64,000 nt of DNA from Staphylotrichum longicolle (taxonomy: Eukaryota > Ascomycota > Sordariomycetes > Sordariales > Chaetomiaceae). A model generated the notes under the pieces. It was not told the origin of the DNA and searched no databases. It saw only the letters and a list, made by a program, of their open reading frames with translations. The DNA is taken from the NCBI GenBank assembly GCA_019096155.1, contig JAHCVI010000003.1:4340001-4404000 (forward strand). The letters run 5' to 3'. A program made the translations under genes and the position numbers. Within the stretch, counting starts at the first letter, position 1. Each line of letters begins with the position of its first letter. Of the stretch, positions 1 to 11,281 are shown piece after piece.

Positions 1-1149
1 TCATGCCAGCTGGGCCATGCCAAACAAAAAGCTGGTTCCGTGGCAAGGATGGGTGGTTTTCAGAGCGGTAAGAAATCCCTTCATCAAACCAACAGGCCCA
101 GACAACGCTAACAGTGGTTTTCGTACGTTTAGCGAGGAAAAGATTATCGTGAACCGTGTCCTGCGAGAAGACCCAAGCAAGAGCGACATGCACAATCGCG
201 AACCTATCACGTTCAAGCTCCTGTGGCAAAGCCTCAAAGACTTTGACCTCTGGTACGTGGATTGATAATACCTGCACCGAAAAAGAATGGGACAAGCTGA
301 CCGTGTCCTAGGCCGCTGTACATCCTGGGTCTCACGTTCCAGATTCCCATGATCCCACCCGCCCAGTACTTGACCCTCTCGCTCAGGGGCTTGGGCTTCG
401 ACACGTTCCAGACGAACTTGTTGACGATGCCCTACACCGTTTTCCACAGTAAGTGGTCATCAGCTCTGGAAACTATGGTGCCCAAGGGGGGGTTCTGACA
501 CGTTCTCAGTCGTAACGATGCTTGCGATCGCCTATCTCGCTGAAATCACGGGCCAGTTGACACTGGTAGCGGGGCTTTCGCAGGTGTGGGCACTTCCGTT
601 CCTGATCTACCTCAACGTCGTAGACACGGCCAAAGTAAACAGATGGGTCATCTGGACCGTCACCACTCTGCTGCTCAGCTACCCCAACGGTAAAGAAACC
701 CCGTGCTTCGCCATCCCCGCACACTTATGGCGGCTACTGACAGCTAGTCCAGCGCACCCAATCCAAGTGGCATGGAACTCTCGCAACTCAAATGCCGTGC
801 GGTCCCGTACCGTGTCTGCCGCCTGCTACAACATGTTTGTGCAAGCTAGCGCCACGATCGCGGCCAACATCTACCGAGCTGGTAAGTTTTTAGGAAAGAA
901 CGGGGCAAAATGGCAGTTACTAAGCGCTCTCCAGACGATGCACCGCTGTACAAGCGTGGAAACAAGCAACTGCTTGCCATTCTCTGCATGAACTTTGCAC
1001 TGTACAGCCTGGTGAAGGCATACTATGTCTTCCGGAACAAGCAGAGAGACAACAAGTGGAATGCCATGACGCCCGAGGAGCGGGTGCACTATCTCACCAC
1101 CACTACCGACGAGGGCAACAAGAGACTGGATTTCCGGTTCAGCCACTAG
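1..1149 (+). CDS. Allantoate-type MFS permease (Dal5-like), 3' part
   Basis: This is the C-terminal half of an anion:cation symporter of the fungal allantoate/vitamin permease group (MFS, plasma membrane). The 5' end lies beyond the window. Exons read as <1..252, 312..448, 510..689, 753..881 and 935..1149; all four introns are GT-AG and join in phase. The block VNRVLREDPSKSDMHNR and the following W-RSLKD-like segment are the usual central loop before TM7. Hydrophobic helices follow, then AYYVFRNKQRDNKWN and a short cytoplasmic tail ending in FRFSH. The stretch before about position 115 does not read like the family loop and may hide another intron, with a gtaaga donor near 69 and a ctaacag acceptor near 114. 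Substrate cannot be told from this half; family members carry allantoate, ureidosuccinate, nicotinate or other small anions. Confidence 0.85.
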
Positions 1150-1761
1150 GCCGGGAGAGGTTCACTGAGTCTAAGACGAAACGGTGACAGGGGCAATCCG
1201 TGCCGGGGAGCGATGACCCCTTACACCTTTACTGGTACAATTGGTATTGGTGTCGGGCCGTGAGAAGGCCGTGAGGGCTTCTTGACAGAACATTAGAGCA
1301 ATATCAAAATGAAAGCAATGAACGTGAAAACGGGGAAAGCCACATGTTTTCCGGGGTGTGATGGAAGCTTTGAACACAGGATGCTACCCTTGCCCTTTAT
1401 TCTCGATATCGCGAGTCGTAGGTTTCTGAGTCAACCCGAAGCTGGGGCTCTTTCCCGCCAGCTGTGTCATGCTTTTTGTGAAGGAGGAGGACATCCTTCA
1501 ATCGCAGCTTGAAAGTCGCAACATGCGGAAAGAGCGTACCAATTCACGTGACCATGACCCAACGATAAGTGAGCTGAGTGGGCTGAACTACCCCGCCATG
1601 TGGGGGTCATTCGCTGACTGACCACCTCACAAGCTCACCTGAGCTTTCGAGTCTAGAGACTTTAGAACACGAAGACAGGCGCGTCTTGGAAGCAACAGGC
1701 AAGTTAGCTCGTCTGACTCGGGAGTCTCCCGACATACTCTGTACGCAAATACGAGGAACAC
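1150..1761. other. Intergenic, permease to ribose-5-phosphate isomerase
   Basis: No coding signal is seen on either strand. It should hold the permease 3' UTR and the promoter of the next gene. Confidence 0.6.
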
Positions 1762-2871
1762 ATGAATAGCCTCATCGCACGGCCAGTGACAAGGCTAAAT
1801 CCAGCTGCACGCGGACCCCACCTCGCACTGCTCGTTTCCGCGGTCGGCTTTTCTTCTTCAAGATCTTCTCAGCCCCGCCTTCCGCTCTCCCGCGCTGCTG
1901 CACATCTCCTGCATCACTCCACCGGGCCCCGTTGTGCGCCTTTTCCCATCCCATCCAGCCACCCAAGAGCCTCACTACCCTCCACTATCGGCACTCAGCG
2001 GGCAACAACACGCCCCAATTTGCGCACCATGGCTACCACGGCACAAGAACAGGCCCAGCTGGTTGAGACGTCCAAGCGTCTTGCCGCTTTCCAGGCCGTC
2101 AAGGACTACCTCCGTCCCGAGTACACCAGGGTCGGCATTGGCTCCGGAAGCACTGTTGTCTACGTAGTCGAGGCGATTGCCGCGCTCGGCCATGACGCCA
2201 CGGCCAACATGTCCTTCTACCCGACCGGCGCCCAGTCCGAGGAGCTGATCGAGGCGGCCGGACTGAACCTGCAGTACATTAGCAAGCTGCCCGCAGGCAA
2301 GCAGCTGGACGTTGCGTTTGACGGTGCCGACGAGGTGGACGACGACTTGAACCTGATCAAGGGCGGCGGCGCCTGCTTGTGGCAGGAGAAGATCGTGGCC
2401 GCCAGCGCCAAGCAGTTCGTCTGCGTCGCCGACTTCCGCAAGCTCGCCCCGCGCCTGGGCACCGCCTGGAAGAAGGGGATCCCCATCGAGGTGCTGCCCA
2501 TGGCCGCCCCGAGGGTTCTGGACGAGCTCCAGCGGCTGGGATCGCAAAACCCCCGCATCCGTCCGGGCCTTCCCGGCAAGGCCGGCGCCATCGTCACCGA
2601 CAATGGCATGTGGATCATTGACGCGCCGTTTGCGCCGCTCCTCCACGCCAAGGACAGCGAGAGCAGCGCCGAGGGCGGAAGCGGGAGTAACGGCCGTGGG
2701 ACCGTTGACGCCCTGGCGGACAGGCTGATCAAGATCCCTGGCGTGGCCGAGATTGGACTCTTCTTTGGCAAGAACGGGTTGGAGGTTGCCAGCGGCGCGC
2801 AGAAACCCGTGGCCGCATATTTCGGGATGGCTGATGGCACGGTTCAAGTCAAGACGCCCGGCGGCGTTTGA
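1762..2871 (+). CDS. RKI1: Ribose-5-phosphate isomerase (RpiA type)
   Basis: It interconverts ribose 5-phosphate and ribulose 5-phosphate in the non-oxidative pentose phosphate pathway. The single open frame shows the phosphate-binding GIGSGSTV motif, the catalytic DGADEVDDDLNLIKGGG block and a C-terminal AYFGMADGTVQVK. There are two candidate starts. The ATG at 1762 has a weak context (C at -3) and gives 369 residues. The ATG at 2029 (CACCATGG, strong context) gives 280 residues, the usual cytosolic length. The 89 residues between them contain many R, S and A and no D or E, which resembles a mitochondrial presequence. A Gly/Ser-rich insertion (about residues 295-312 of the long form) sits before the last helix-strand unit. 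Function is secure; the start is not. Confidence 0.93.
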   Translation: MNSLIARPVTRLNPAARGPHLALLVSAVGFSSSRSSQPRLPLSRAAAHLLHHSTGPRCAPFPIPSSHPRASLPSTIGTQRATTRPNLRTMATTAQEQAQLVETSKRLAAFQAVKDYLRPEYTRVGIGSGSTVVYVVEAIAALGHDATANMSFYPTGAQSEELIEAAGLNLQYISKLPAGKQLDVAFDGADEVDDDLNLIKGGGACLWQEKIVAASAKQFVCVADFRKLAPRLGTAWKKGIPIEVLPMAAPRVLDELQRLGSQNPRIRPGLPGKAGAIVTDNGMWIIDAPFAPLLHAKDSESSAEGGSGSNGRGTVDALADRLIKIPGVAEIGLFFGKNGLEVASGAQKPVAAYFGMADGTVQVKTPGGV

Positions 2872-2976
2872 ACGGGAGGGAGGCACAATAGGCACCAGTT
2901 CCCGGCTGGTTGCTGCCGCATCGCCCTCCTCCTCTTTTGCAAACACGGACGGGAAGAGGGCAAGCGGGGCCGCATC

Positions 2977-2982
2977 AATAAA
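2977..2982 (+). promoter_or_regulatory. Likely polyadenylation signal of RKI1
   Basis: A canonical AATAAA lies about 105 nt after the isomerase stop codon, in the expected place for 3' end formation. Confidence 0.5.
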
Positions 2983-5900
2983 AACCTAGATTCTGGGAGG
3001 ATAATGCCACACAACCGTGTCAGGGTTTTGCATGCCCGAGAAGCCGCTTTGACATCAGCCGAAGCCGCCGGTGCTCGCTCCCGCCTTTCCTCTGCCGGCC
3101 CGGCTGCTTGCTCGGAAGATACTGTCGGCGTGCTTTGACCCCCTGAATAGATCAAACCCGGCTTACAGCTTATGTGTAAACTACAACAGTAGGACGTGAG
3201 CGGAATGGGACAGCCGACTCACACATTCTTCTCGAGCTTTGGCCCTCCAAGCCGGAGATGACTCCGTCATTCTTGATAAGGTCTGAGGCTGGGGACGGAC
3301 TGTTTGCACCGACCCGCGCGGCTCCCATGCTCGGTCTGATATGGACGAAGGTTTTGGTGCTGCACACAAAACGGGCCTGCGGGGCCCCGGACAACCTCCC
3401 GCTGCCGACTTATCCCGTTCAGTAACCTCCTCTCCTTTCCTCCTTCCTGTGCAAGTCAAACGATACCAAGGCCAATTGTTCTCTTGTCGTGTGTCATGTA
3501 CAAGAAGGATCACTACACTCGTTGACGAGACCAGGCGCGTTCGTTTCCAATGCTGGGACGTCCGTTCCGCTGTTCTGACGAGAGCCTTTGTAACATTGGT
3601 TGGCCGACACACGCATGAGCCTTTCTGGCGCCGGGATGTGTTTCGGCTGTTTGAGGTGTCACCGGCTGCGGGTGGGCCTCCCCTGGGCCGGCCCTTTTCC
3701 CAAGCACCCCACCGGACGCGGAATCCATGACCGAGAGATGACGGCTCGATCGAGATCGGCGGAAATCGTCTTCGCTCTCCCGGGGCAGAGATGGCGTAAT
3801 CTGGAAAGCCAGCCAGTGCGTTGCCGGGTGAGCGCCGACGTGAAGGAAGCCAACGTTTCCGTGGAACCGGCGTTTGAGTTTGCAGCTGGTCAGGGGAGGA
3901 CCGACCGACCGATCCATGGATGTGTGTGTGGAATTAATGAGGCACTGCTGCAAGGGGAATGCCCTTTATCTAGCGTTCTAGCTGTGCAGCCTTCTTGCCT
4001 TCCCTCAGCAGCCTTTGACCATGGAAAGATCGGAGCGGACCGTGGTCCACAGCGGATGGCAAAAGCTCCAGGGTTAGTTGCTCCGTAGTGTGCGTAGCCG
4101 CGGGCATATGAGAGGGAAGGCTGAGTTGCACATGTGCAGTCCTTGGACTCGTTTGTCATTTTGGACCGTTTGAACTCAAACACGCACATAGCAAAGCTCA
4201 GGGATGGGAAGCTGGCAACTGCTGACCACGAGCAAACCGTCGGCGGTTTTTCTCTGGGAACGGCGAGATTGGCAGGGTTATTTCGGGCTGTCCCAGCGAC
4301 TCTCGACGCACCAAGCCCCATCCCGTCTTTCAGCCGCAGCCGTATTTGGGACTGCGCTGTCTGGCACAACGGCAGCCCTGGCGGGTTTCGAAAAGGGGGT
4401 GCGTGTCCTCCGTCCTCGGTCCTCCGTATTTGCCCAGAGCTAGGTATGCCCTCTGTGCGCACCGAGAGCCCGTTATTACATGCAGTGTTCGAGGGCGTAA
4501 GTCTACCGTCTTCTGCACAGTTTAGTCTTCTTGCTGGCAACACCATCCCACGTCCTTTCCGCGGCTTGCATGCCCTGCGGTGGGCGTTCTGTTCGTTTGC
4601 CTTGCACGCACGCGGCTGGCAGCTCGCGCCTTGCGTCTCTCGATTCGCCAGGGAGTTTTCGGCCCTCCGGAAGCCTGGATTGGACGGGGGACGGGAGGGC
4701 GGACAAAGAAGCGCGCATCTGCTCAGCCATTCAAATTCGGCACTCAGGATAAAGGCCGCGCCTCCACCACCTTAATTGCTGTGCCGATTGTTGACCCTTT
4801 GATGGGAACGATATTGGAAGACCGTACCCCCTAAACAGTGGAGCTGGGACAGCACAACTTTAAGCTTTGGGCGGCATCTTAGCTCCCGTCTCAGCCCCCG
4901 GGCCGTTCTTACAATATCCAAAACGCGAGTTGTGGCCGGACTGGAACTTCAAGAGGGCAGAGAATGGTGGGGCAATCACAAGTGAACTCGCAAACCGATG
5001 ACAGGAGAGAAAATGAGTCACTGCAGCGGACAACATCTCGAGTTTTCTCTCAGGTATCTCAGATGCCGTTCTCTTTGCTTTTATTTGCTTCTGTGACGAC
5101 CGTTCCTCCTGCGAAATGTTTGTTTTGTACAGAAAGCCTGGGAGCTTTGACAGGACAGGGGTTGCCCGCAAAAGGTGGCATCTGCGTGGGCAGAAGACAC
5201 GGCCCAGAGAAGGGCGGCCGGCGGCGAGGACGGTCTCTGACAAGAGTGGCCAGATCCGAGCTTCAGAGGTTTGGCCCCACCCACGGAAGCAGCTGGCCCT
5301 TGGTGCGTCCATGCAGCCTCCGGCGACTCCACCCTCTCCCGAGGGTGTCGTGTTCCCCGAGGCTTTTTTGACGCCAGAGACCCCCAACCGCGACTGGCGG
5401 GTTTCGCATCCGGAGATTACTCTTTTGTCGTGCCGCGCGGGGCCTGCGGACTCATTGCTCCCTTGGAGCACAATCACAACTGGAGTCTTCACGGAAAGAA
5501 GTGTGCTGTGCCATGAAAAAAAAAACAACCCAAGGCCAGCCTCTCGGCCGCCGAGACCAACACTTGCCTTCGCGTTTGTCGAATGCTCTAATTCGTAGAT
5601 CGAGGATGGTGGGGAGCGTAGTGGATCCTCAGTGTTGTCCGGCGTCGGAATCTCTGCGCGGCCGAAGTGTCCGAGCGGGGATTTGTTGCTTCGGAAAGTG
5701 TGGAACTCGACTCCGGACGCGTGCGAGCCGATTTGTTCTGGTCTCTGCCCCAAAACTGTTTTTTTTGTCGGGGCGGTCGCCGGTCACGCTTTGGAGAACC
5801 ACGGCCCACAAGCTGGATCGGTTTGCACTTGCGAGCCGAGGGTTTTAGGGCTCGAGTTGAAAAGGGAGGGGGAGGGATAGCTACCGCAGCTGGAAACGGC

Positions 5901-7382
5901 CCAAGCCGGAACACGGCCCCACATACGCCTGAGGTCGCATTCCTGCGCGCAGCTTCCGTGTCTGCGTGCCCTACTGCGGGCCGGAACCTAGAGCATGTCG
6001 GTCAGAGGAATGTAAATCGCAGGTACGGGCTGGGGAAACGGGCGTCGTCTTTACCTTTAGAATGAGGGCATGGCTTCGCGACGCGTTGCAGCTGGTGAAG
6101 TCGGCGGCAGCTGGGGAGAGCGATTGCGGCCGGAACATGGGGTGGAGTCTTCAGGTAAACGGTCCGCATTCAGCCCGCCCGGAAGCCCAAGGCGAAGTGC
6201 GACGGTCGGGGGCTGAGGACAGAAAGGCATGCTGGCTGGGGCGGAGCGTCGCCGATTCGCGTCCATGTATGTACCAGCCGTCGTCACTTGTCATCGGCAC
6301 CGAACACTGTGCTACTCCTGCGGCTTGCCACCCTACTTGCGACTGGTGCAGCGGAAGCGCCGGGCGGCCTTCTCGGTGGACGATGCGCCCGCCCTCCCTC
6401 GGCGTGCGTGCGACGATTGCATCGTGCAAACCGACAGGGAGACAAAAACCGACCGGAGTTGTACAAACTGCGCGAAAACCACAAGGTGGATTGCAGGCGA
6501 TAGAGTATGAAAATGGAAAAGGACCCAGCCGGATTCCAGTGTCGGGTTGATGACGGAGACCGATCAGCGGCCTGGTTTTGCGCCGGATTGATGATGCTTC
6601 AAGGGCGCTGCGGAGTCTCGGTGTCGCGGCTGCCAAAAAGCGGCAGGACAGCGCATCTGCGACCCGAAAGCAAAGCACGTCGTCTTGAGAGACGAGTCGA
6701 AGGTGGGAACGGAGAAACAGGACCTGAGGTAGAGACACGCAATTGTGACATGAAAAGATCGCCCTCTGGACCGCCGGTGGAAGTTGGACCAGCCTGGACG
6801 CCCTCACCTTACTCACTGCCTGGATCGTTTCCACTGCCGCCCGGGCGCCGGCCTGTGGCGGCCGACGCCCAGGTGCACTGCGCTGCCTGCTGCTGCTGCT
6901 CCCTCGAATGGTCCCCACTTTAACCCCCGTCTTCCTCAGGCCCCCGGCACCATCAGCCGATCCGCCCGACTGTGGCCTCTCTTTTCTGTGAGCGCTGCCG
7001 CCGCCTCCCTTCCTCGCTTCCTGAGGTTCCAGGTCCGCCCGAGCCTTTTTACCCCATCGCTTCCCCGTCCTCCGTGCCCTCCCCGTCCTCGCCTTCCCTT
7101 CTCTTTCCCATCCACTCCGCGGCCGAGTCATCCACCGTTCCGAAAGCCCTGGAACCGACTCGTTCATCTTCCATCAAGCACCTTCTCTTTGTGCCGCATC
7201 GGTCCATCCACTTTTTCAACCTCGGGGCAGCCCCGGACTTCGATTTTCATCTTCCGGCACACCATCGGCCTGTCTCGGGCCACGCGCAGTCTCTCAGCTG
7301 TCATCGCGTCTCTCTGGGGGCCGCCATCATCTGCTCTCGGCACGACTGACTGCAAGGCCCAGCAGACGACATCCGGCACACC
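2983..7382. other. 4.4 kb gap upstream of a Zn2Cys6 regulator
   Basis: Many random open frames occur on both strands (the longest about 300 codons, minus strand near 4860-5753), but none shows a domain, a conserved-looking motif or coherent splice structure. The last few hundred bases are C/T-rich (about 6900-7380) and look like a leader or promoter. The gap probably holds the extended promoter and 5' UTR of the transcription factor, and possibly non-coding RNA. Confidence 0.4.
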
Positions 7383-10133
7383 ATGGCGTCGGTCGTGCGA
7401 TCGACAGCCCTCCGCGCCGGCGGCGCTTGCGTGCGCTGTCGCAAGGGCAAGACCAAGTGTGTCTACGAGAACGGCAGAGCGCCTTGCAAGAACTGCGCAA
7501 AGGGCCTGCATGACTGCTACCTGCCATCCGAGTCTATGAGCCACGGCGGCCATGGAGTATCGCCAGCACGTGTCCAGCAGCGGGCGCGCGAGTCCCTCCC
7601 CAGCGAGAGGACCGTGTCCAGCACATCGGGCGACCGCCAGGCGCCTCCCGCCTCAAGCGTGTCGCGTCATGTCTCGACAACCACCGAAAAGTACGTTGAT
7701 TTTTCATTCTTGTCCGTTGTCTCTTTTATTTTCCTCTTGCAGTTCTAGTTCAATGGCTTTTTTTCCCCCTATGTCAGGGCGGTTTTTTTTTTCTTTTTGT
7801 GGTTCGCATCCTTTCTCTCGTTTTCTGCTCTGTTTTCCGGGCGCGCCCCGTCGGCAGCGCCTTTTTTCGCCCGCTCCCGGTTGCCTCCACCCGCCGAGTC
7901 TTTTCGTTTTGCCAGTTGGCTCCCGGAGGCGCGCAGGCAAAGCCCCAATTTTCTCCGCCCGGCCTTCAATTTCCCAAACCGGCACACGCAATTTTCCCTT
8001 GCTCCGTGCGCACCCTCCCGTCTCACCTCCGATTGTCTTGGCCTTGGCACACAGCAAACGGAGGTCGTCGCAGCGACAGTCCGTGTCACAGCTGTCGCAA
8101 TCCTCCGGCATCACAGATGAGACAACATCTCGTCGTCTTTTCAGTTTATTTGCCCCGTCTATTTTTGACGGGCTGACCGATGACGAAATGCAACGATATT
8201 TTTTTCCCGCCGAGGAAAATGTCAGCATTGTGGCTTTCGACGATGGCTAACAACACCTTCACAGGCTCACCCCGGAGCTCATGCAAGAATGCGAGCGCGT
8301 CATTTCCAAGACACTGCCCGCATGTGTGGCTTTCCACAAAGCCATCTTTCCTCCAGCAGCTGAAGAACACCTCGATGGATCCGACCATGATCAATGCGCT
8401 GCTGACGACCGGCGCTCGGTATGTCTTGCCTTCTCTTCCCGAAGCTCCCGGCTGGGCATCGAGTCCAACCGGGATGGTTGGCCCGGCCCACTTGGCGGGG
8501 CGGGCTTGGTTGGTGAAATGATCCTAACAAAGATGACAGGCACTCGCCAGCCATGATTCGGCGGTATGGTGGCCACGGTGGTGGCTCGGCCGCTGCTGAG
8601 CACTTCGCCAGCAAGACCATCGGCCTCATCATGCAGGCACTGGACCAACCCAGTCTTGCCGACATCCAGTCCCTCTGCCTGCTGGTCATCCATGAATGGG
8701 GCTGCCGCAACGCTGTGCGTGCTTACATCTATCTCGGCCAAGCCGCGCGGATGGCCCAGATGTACCGCGTCGTCCACACCCACCATCAGCAGCCTGAGCC
8801 CGACCAGTTCCTTCAGGACGAATCGTTCCGCCGCACGCTTTGGCTGATCTACATTCTCGACTGCTTCCTCACCAGCAGTCCGGGCCGCCATCCGGCCTTG
8901 TCGTCCCATGACGTAAAGGATGTCTCCCTGCCGTGCCTCGATATGAACTATCACTTTGGCAGCCCGGTCTTTGTCCGCACCTTGAACGGAACCGCGCCGT
9001 CTACCATGGTGGATCCCAGTGGTCCGCTCGCCGAGGTGGGCGAGTTTGGCCACATCGTGTTGGCGACCAAGGCCTGGCGCAACGTGGTTGAGATGATGAC
9101 GACCACCACTCTCGAGACATTTTCCGAGGAGCAGTGCCTAGCGCTCGAGCAAGACATCGACGCGATCCGGCAGTCGCTGCCGCTGCATTTTGCCGATAAG
9201 CCCGGCCAGATCAACCTCCACATCACAATGGGCAGTGGCTACACGTATGCCATGATCCACTCGCTCCTCAACTGCGGTACCATCTTTGTGAACCGGCGTC
9301 GGATCCTCCAAGTCGTCACGGACGAGAACTTCACTCTCGAGGCCTGGCGCATGTCTTCACATGCGCATGCGCGAGCAGTGGACCGCATTTTCGCCGCATC
9401 GCACAGCATCATTCACTCCCTTCTGGCCCTCGAGCACGGCGCGGACAAGGACAGCATTCTCTGTTTCCCAATTTTCATGCTCTTCTCGGCCTTCACCGCC
9501 GGCTCGACCGTCGCCTACCTTACGCTCAAGGGTCTCGCGCCTCCCGATGTCACCGAGTCAGCTTCGGGCATCGTTCGCGACAGCCTGAGGCTTTGCCAGG
9601 ACGGATCCGAATCCTGGCCGCTGGTCCTCCCTTGGCAACGCCACCTCTCCGTCATGTCCAAGGTTCTGCGCGAGGTGAACATCGCCCCGCGCGACGTTCG
9701 CGAGTCGCGTGAAGATAGCAACCGGAACCACCGCGTTTCGCCTTCCGTTAAGGACGATATCCTCAGCCAAGCCGACACGAACCCCGACGCGATGGATTAC
9801 GACCAGACGATGGCTACCGGGACCCATGTGCCGCTCGCCCCCACCATCGAAGGCCGAGACAGCGAGCCTCCTATTCCGAGACGGCCTGGCGTCACCACCA
9901 TCAATGGCGGATCTGCTGGCGCGTCGACCCCCGCCACGGCCAGCCCTCCTCCGGGCCCCATGCCCAAGGCGGACTCGCCTGATGCGACATCCTCGACGTC
10001 GGTCAGCGGCCTTCCCCCGGTGCCTCCGCCCGGCCCGGATGTGGACATGACGGCTATGGAGCTGTGCAACGCGTTTGAGAGACAGCTTCTGGAGCTGGAC
10101 GACCTGGCTGCGTTCATGGGGGGCGGAGTGTGA
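7383..10133 (+). CDS. Zn2Cys6 transcription factor with apparent frameshift
   Basis: This is a nuclear binuclear-cluster DNA-binding protein. Exons are 7383..7690, 8265..8418 and 8540..10133. The cluster cysteines are C16, C19, C26, C35, C38 and C45. The middle region carries a fungal-specific regulatory domain with HEWGCRNAVRAYIYLGQAAR and RRTLWLIYILDCFL, and the tail is Pro/Ser/Thr-rich. Intron 1 is unusually long (574 nt) but ends with a good GCTAAC branch point and joins in phase into KLTPELMQECER. Within exon 2 the frame must then change: up to CVAFHK (ends 8340) one frame is used, but from PSFLQQLKN the next frame is needed to reach intron 2 in phase. The cause is one extra base at the AAAG of 8338-8341. 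Corrected length is about 684 residues. Target genes are unknown. Confidence 0.85.
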
Positions 10134-11281
10134 GTCTTCCTTTGTGTTTTCTCATTCTCCGGCGCCCCTTGGGTTCTCTTGGTTGACCATGTCCAAGTGC
10201 GCCCAGCTAGGCCGCGCCGCATTTCCTCACTCCACACTTTGGTCTTCTAATAACCGTGACCTTGCTCGTTCCGCGCTGGCGGAGTCTCATTGCAGGCTGC
10301 GGCCGGAAGTTGGAGCTTGCGACAAAAACACTTTCGAGGAACAAGGGAATTTTTTGAGAAATACGCAGGATGCTACTCAAGGGTGAAGAAGGCGTGATGC
10401 TGTACATGTAATACTACCTTTGCGTCGTTTGCTGTCTCTTTTTGCTGGGTGGGTTATGTATGGCGGTAAACTGTTAATTGGGGTGCTGATTGTATCTGCG
10501 ATGGGACGGAGAGGGACCTCCGAGTTGCTTGGGCTTTGTCTTATGGCAGGAGTTACTGGAGCTGGCTATTTGTGGGTAGGCGTCAAGAGGCGCTCAAGGG
10601 AGTATGGTATGGGATGGCTGTAGTCGCTACGCCTTTTTTTTATCGATGTGTACGAAGATCAGACAAGGCGGGCAGAGAACGGCAATATTGTTTGACTGGC
10701 TCCACGTACTGACCACACGACTCTTGTGTTCCCGACGTGCATGCGATGGAGACCATTCCAGGGCCGTTGTTGCGGGGCAGCGGCCCGTCGAGGAGTGTCC
10801 CCTGGTGACTCAGTGTGTACCCCGTCATAATAGGTGGCGGCCCGTCCCGCGGCTTAGCCCCCTGATCTGCTCCTGACTGATTTCCCGGATCAAGACCCCT
10901 GCGAGGAAAATAAGGTTTCGACCCCCTGGTCGCCAAGCTGTGGTCGCATTGCAGCACTTGCTGGGTTTGCTGGAATTGGGTGTCGGCAGGGTCCAAATCC
11001 TTCATCTGACCTTGTGGATGTCACTTCCGTGGAGTTCATTGTGGCGTGATTATCCCCAGCAGTACTGCAGATCTTGAACGATTCGACATGTGCGATGATA
11101 TTAGACAGGGCATTCTCGGACCGAAGTATCTTTCCAAGAAGACGCCAAACAGCCACAACTTAACCACCACAACTTGATCCCGCCAATCCGCTCCACCTCA
11201 TGATTCAAAAGATCGGCTGGTAACACCCACTGCTCAGCTCGGGCCACGCCCGTAGTTTCTCATCAACCATTAGAGCTGTGT
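10134..11281. other. Convergent gap, transcription factor to YVC1
   Basis: No gene is seen. It contains the 3' UTRs of two convergent genes; the short frames here lack ATG starts in good context or any motif. Confidence 0.5.

Noticed and set aside
1975..2946. 323-codon minus-strand frame
   Set aside because: Antisense shadow of ribose-5-phosphate isomerase.
4860..5753. 297-codon minus-strand frame
   Set aside because: No domain, compositionally random and no matching splice structure; judged a chance frame in GC-rich DNA.
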